Positions 61,844-64,000 of a stretch of DNA of 64,000 bases are shown piece by piece. A program made the translations under genes and the position numbers. The notes beneath the pieces were generated by a model. That model was not told where the DNA came from and ran no database searches. It was given only the letters and a program-made list of their open reading frames with translations. Each line of letters opens with the position of its first letter. Position 1 is the stretch's first letter. Location of the stretch: the NCBI GenBank assembly GCA_934630515.1, contig CAKTVV010000009.1, positions 38,052 to 102,051 on the forward strand. Reading direction: 5' to 3'. Source of the stretch: an uncultured Eubacteriales bacterium (GTDB lineage Bacteria > Bacillota > Clostridia > Oscillospirales > Acutalibacteraceae).

Positions 61844-63178
61844 TCAAGAAAGCAGCTCTTTCTTTCGGACCTTGTAATAGAGAAGACCGACCAGATCCGC
61901 CAGTGCCCAGCCGATCGGTACCGACCACCAGATTCCGGTCACGCCGAATGCAGGAATAGCGGACAGCAGATAGGCCAGTGCAACCCGAGTTCCTAACGAG
62001 ATGACCGTAAGCACAACGCTCATTCCCGGTTTTCCCAATGCACGATACAAGCCATAGAGCAGGAACAGACAGCCTATACCGCAGTAAAACGCCCCTTCAA
62101 TACGCAGATAGCGCACCCCTTCCATAATGACCTCGGCTTCTCCGGCATCTACAAAAATCGTCATCAGCGGTTTGGCGAAAATGAAGACGAGCGCAGATAT
62201 TACTACGCAAAAGGCCATGGAGATGCACACTGCGCTTTTTAGCCCCGAGCATATTCGTGTACTCTGCTTTGCGCCATAATTCTGCGCAATAAATGTGGAA
62301 AAGGCGTTGCCGAAATCCTGCACCGGCATATAAGCAAAAGCGTCGATCTTCACAGCGGCAGCAAAGGCAGCCATTACAACAGTGCCGAAGCTGTTGACCA
62401 GTCCTTGCACCATAAGAATACCGAGGTTCATGATCGATTGCTGAACACAGGTCAGCGTGGAAAATGAAATGATCTCGGAGACACATTCTCTCCGCAGACA
62501 GCGAAGCTTCCATATCGAGCGCACCTGCGGGAAGCGTACAAGCGTGTAAATAGCGATACCGATGCCTGAAAGATATTGGGAAATCACAGTTGCTTCAGCA
62601 GCCCCGGTGACCCCTCTGTTTAATCCGATCACAAACCAGAGATCAAGGACAATATTCAGCACAGCGGAAACAGCTAAAAAAGCCAACGGTATGACGGAAT
62701 TGCCGATCGACCGCAGGAAAGAGGCAAAATAGTTGTACAGGAAAACGCCAAAAATGCCAATGAAAATCACAAGCAGGTACTTCCGCATATCACTCCAGAC
62801 CTCAGCGGGAACCCTGAGAAACGTGCGAAGCCCATCCAGACAGACAAATGCCAGTATGTTCAAAAGCACCGTAACGAATGCAATAAAGAAGAAGGATGCG
62901 CATAGATCCTCACGCAGAGCCTTTTCATTCCCCTGCCCAAAATGCACGGAAAACAGCGCACCGCTTCCCATACACAGACCAAGGATAATGGAAGTCAGAA
63001 ACGTCATCAGCGTAAAAGAGGATCCAACCGCTGCGAGGGCGTCTCGCCCAAGGAACTGTCCGACGATCAGCGTATCGGCAATGTTATAGCACTGCTGAAG
63101 CAGATCCCCTAAAATCATCGGGATAGCAAACAGCAGCATGGAATTGACAACAGATCCCTTTGTTAAGTCCCGCTTCAC
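61844..63178 (-). CDS. MATE-family multidrug/metabolite exporter
   Basis: The 444-residue protein has about twelve membrane segments and the MATE opening GSVVNSMLLFAIPMILGDLL, with LQQCYNIADTLIVGQFLG following. A GTG start at 63178 is preceded by GGAGG six bases upstream. MATE proteins export drugs or metabolites using sodium or proton gradients. It has an independent strong promoter. Substrate cannot be assigned. Confidence 0.93.
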   Translation of the reverse strand: MKRDLTKGSVVNSMLLFAIPMILGDLLQQCYNIADTLIVGQFLGRDALAAVGSSFTLMTFLTSIILGLCMGSGALFSVHFGQGNEKALREDLCASFFFIAFVTVLLNILAFVCLDGLRTFLRVPAEVWSDMRKYLLVIFIGIFGVFLYNYFASFLRSIGNSVIPLAFLAVSAVLNIVLDLWFVIGLNRGVTGAAEATVISQYLSGIGIAIYTLVRFPQVRSIWKLRCLRRECVSEIISFSTLTCVQQSIMNLGILMVQGLVNSFGTVVMAAFAAAVKIDAFAYMPVQDFGNAFSTFIAQNYGAKQSTRICSGLKSAVCISMAFCVVISALVFIFAKPLMTIFVDAGEAEVIMEGVRYLRIEGAFYCGIGCLFLLYGLYRALGKPGMSVVLTVISLGTRVALAYLLSAIPAFGVTGIWWSVPIGWALADLVGLLYYKVRKKELLS

Positions 63179-63220
63179 AGCTTACCTCCAAAACGCAAGC
63201 AAAAATGGCGATTTGAAAGT

Positions 63221-63249
63221 ATTGTAGTGCTTTCCATCCGTTCTGTCAA
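63221..63249 (-). promoter_or_regulatory. Promoter of the MATE gene
   Basis: Perfect TTGACA and TACAAT with a 17-base spacer on the minus strand, 43 bases before the GTG start. Confidence 0.8.
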
Positions 63250-63314
63250 TATGCCATTTAGTTTTTGAAAATTCGTGCTACCCTATGCGATCAGGAACAT
63301 AGAGAAATCATAGC

Positions 63315-64000
63315 ATTTCAATCGATTGCCCCATGCGGGGCGGGACAAAATCTTGAAAACGCACTCGAAACTTGGAACGAATTTCAATCCACCCGCCCCG
63401 TGCGGGGCGAGACCCATCGAGGCCGAGGGGAATTTGCAGGATGTAATTATTTCAATCCGCCCGCCCCGTGCGGGGCGGGACTCATGAGCAACGAGCATAT
63501 CGTCAAGCTGGTGGTATTTCAATCCGCCCGCCCCGTGCGGGGCGGGACTATACTTTGGGATCACTGGTTGGAATTTATGGGTATTTCAATCCGCCCGCCC
63601 CGTGCGGGGCGGGACTCCGAGCAAGGACGCAAAGAGACCGAGTGCCAGAATTTCAATCCGCCCGCCCCGTGCGGGGCGGGACGTGGACGGGGTCGTTTCG
63701 GCAAGATGGAACAGCATGTATTTCAATCCGCCCGCCCCGTGCGGGGCGGGACCCGCACCAAATAGGAGCCATTTGCGGTAGACGCCTATTTCAATCCGCC
63801 CGCCCCGTGCGGGGCGGGACCCATAGGCGAGACGCTCAGCGTATCGCTGAGTCGCAATTTCAATCCGCCCGCCCCGTGCGGGGCGGGACATAAACGTTAC
63901 CATCTACGCAATAAGCCGGGGAGATTTCAATCCGCCCGCCCCGTGCGGGGCGGGACTATACTTTGGGATCACTGGTTGGAATTTATGGGTATTTCAATCC
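63315..64000 (-). CRISPR. Type I-C-like CRISPR array, leader-distal part (continues past the window)
   Basis: Ten repeats and the first ten bases of an eleventh are present. Repeats start at 63315, 63381, 63449, 63516, 63583, 63650, 63720, 63788, 63857, 63924 and 63991; the standard unit is 33 bases, starting ATTTCAATCC and ending GGGGCGGGAC on the plus strand. Spacers are 34-37 bases. Read on the minus strand the repeat begins GTCCCGCCCC and ends GGATTGAAAT, the form of type I-C repeats, with a CCCGCCCCG/CGGGGCGGG hairpin. The array is therefore probably transcribed leftward. The first repeat (63315) is degenerate and one base shorter and the second has two changes, marking the old, leader-distal end. 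No cas gene is in the window; leader and cas genes are expected beyond 64000. Confidence 0.97.

Noticed and set aside
63265..63765. Repetitive protein with PARPCGAG-like units at the right end
   Set aside because: It is a translation of CRISPR repeats and spacers.

Overview
The window looks like chromosomal DNA of a spore-forming, moderately GC-rich gut Clostridium relative (Oscillospiraceae/Ruminococcaceae type). The basis is an intact cotJABC spore-coat operon, HemZ, a single Rel/SpoT homologue, dockerin-bearing secreted proteins, CUT1 sugar importers without their own ATPase, and strong AAGGAGG-type ribosome binding sites. This placement is an inference from gene content. No rRNA or tRNA gene was found.

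Layout. 1-6.9 kb: housekeeping operon on the minus strand (recJ, relA, dtd, metallo-beta-lactamase hydrolase, hemZ running off the left edge). 7.1-32.3 kb: a 14-gene minus-strand carbohydrate locus that probably starts at a GH172 gene and continues through a beta-helix enzyme, a dockerin repeat protein, a 1826-residue membrane-anchored repeat protein, two CUT1 importers (one with a 962-residue composite binding protein), an NHL/TPR membrane protein, a Yip1-like membrane protein, a DUF5696-type protein and a beta-helix lipoprotein. A divergent AraC-type regulator (32.4 kb) shares an overlapping promoter with it. 33.3-34.9 kb: an HTH-ADP-ribosylglycohydrolase fusion. 35-44 kb: housekeeping genes (aspS, hisS, mgsA, minD, galE, a sugar nucleotidyltransferase, hpt, a deacetylase-like protein). 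44.3-50.5 kb: an alanine/sodium symporter with a DeoR regulator, divergent from a glycerol-3-phosphate-oxidation operon. 50.6-51.7 kb: cotJABC. 51.9-52.8 kb: gene debris from an antiporter and a recombinase. 53.2-58 kb: a second carbohydrate pair in which a secreted repeat protein ends one frame away from a beta-helix enzyme, at an A7 slippery site. 58.5-61.5 kb: a toxin-antitoxin pair and a large serine recombinase. 61.8-63.2 kb: a MATE exporter. 63.3-64 kb: the leader-distal end of a type I-C-like CRISPR array that runs off the right edge.

How the parts work together (inference). The 7-32 kb locus reads as a Gram-positive glycan capture, trimming and import system. Surface repeat proteins bind the polymer, secreted or anchored beta-helix enzymes and GH172 trim it, and two binding-protein-dependent permease pairs import the products using a shared MsmX-type ATPase encoded elsewhere. 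The NHL/TPR, Yip1-like and DUF5696 genes lie between the two transporters and have no assigned role; they are the best candidate for an undescribed system. The strongest single oddity is the possible -1 frameshift fusion at 54757-54763. The CRISPR array carries the same spacer twice, at non-adjacent positions.
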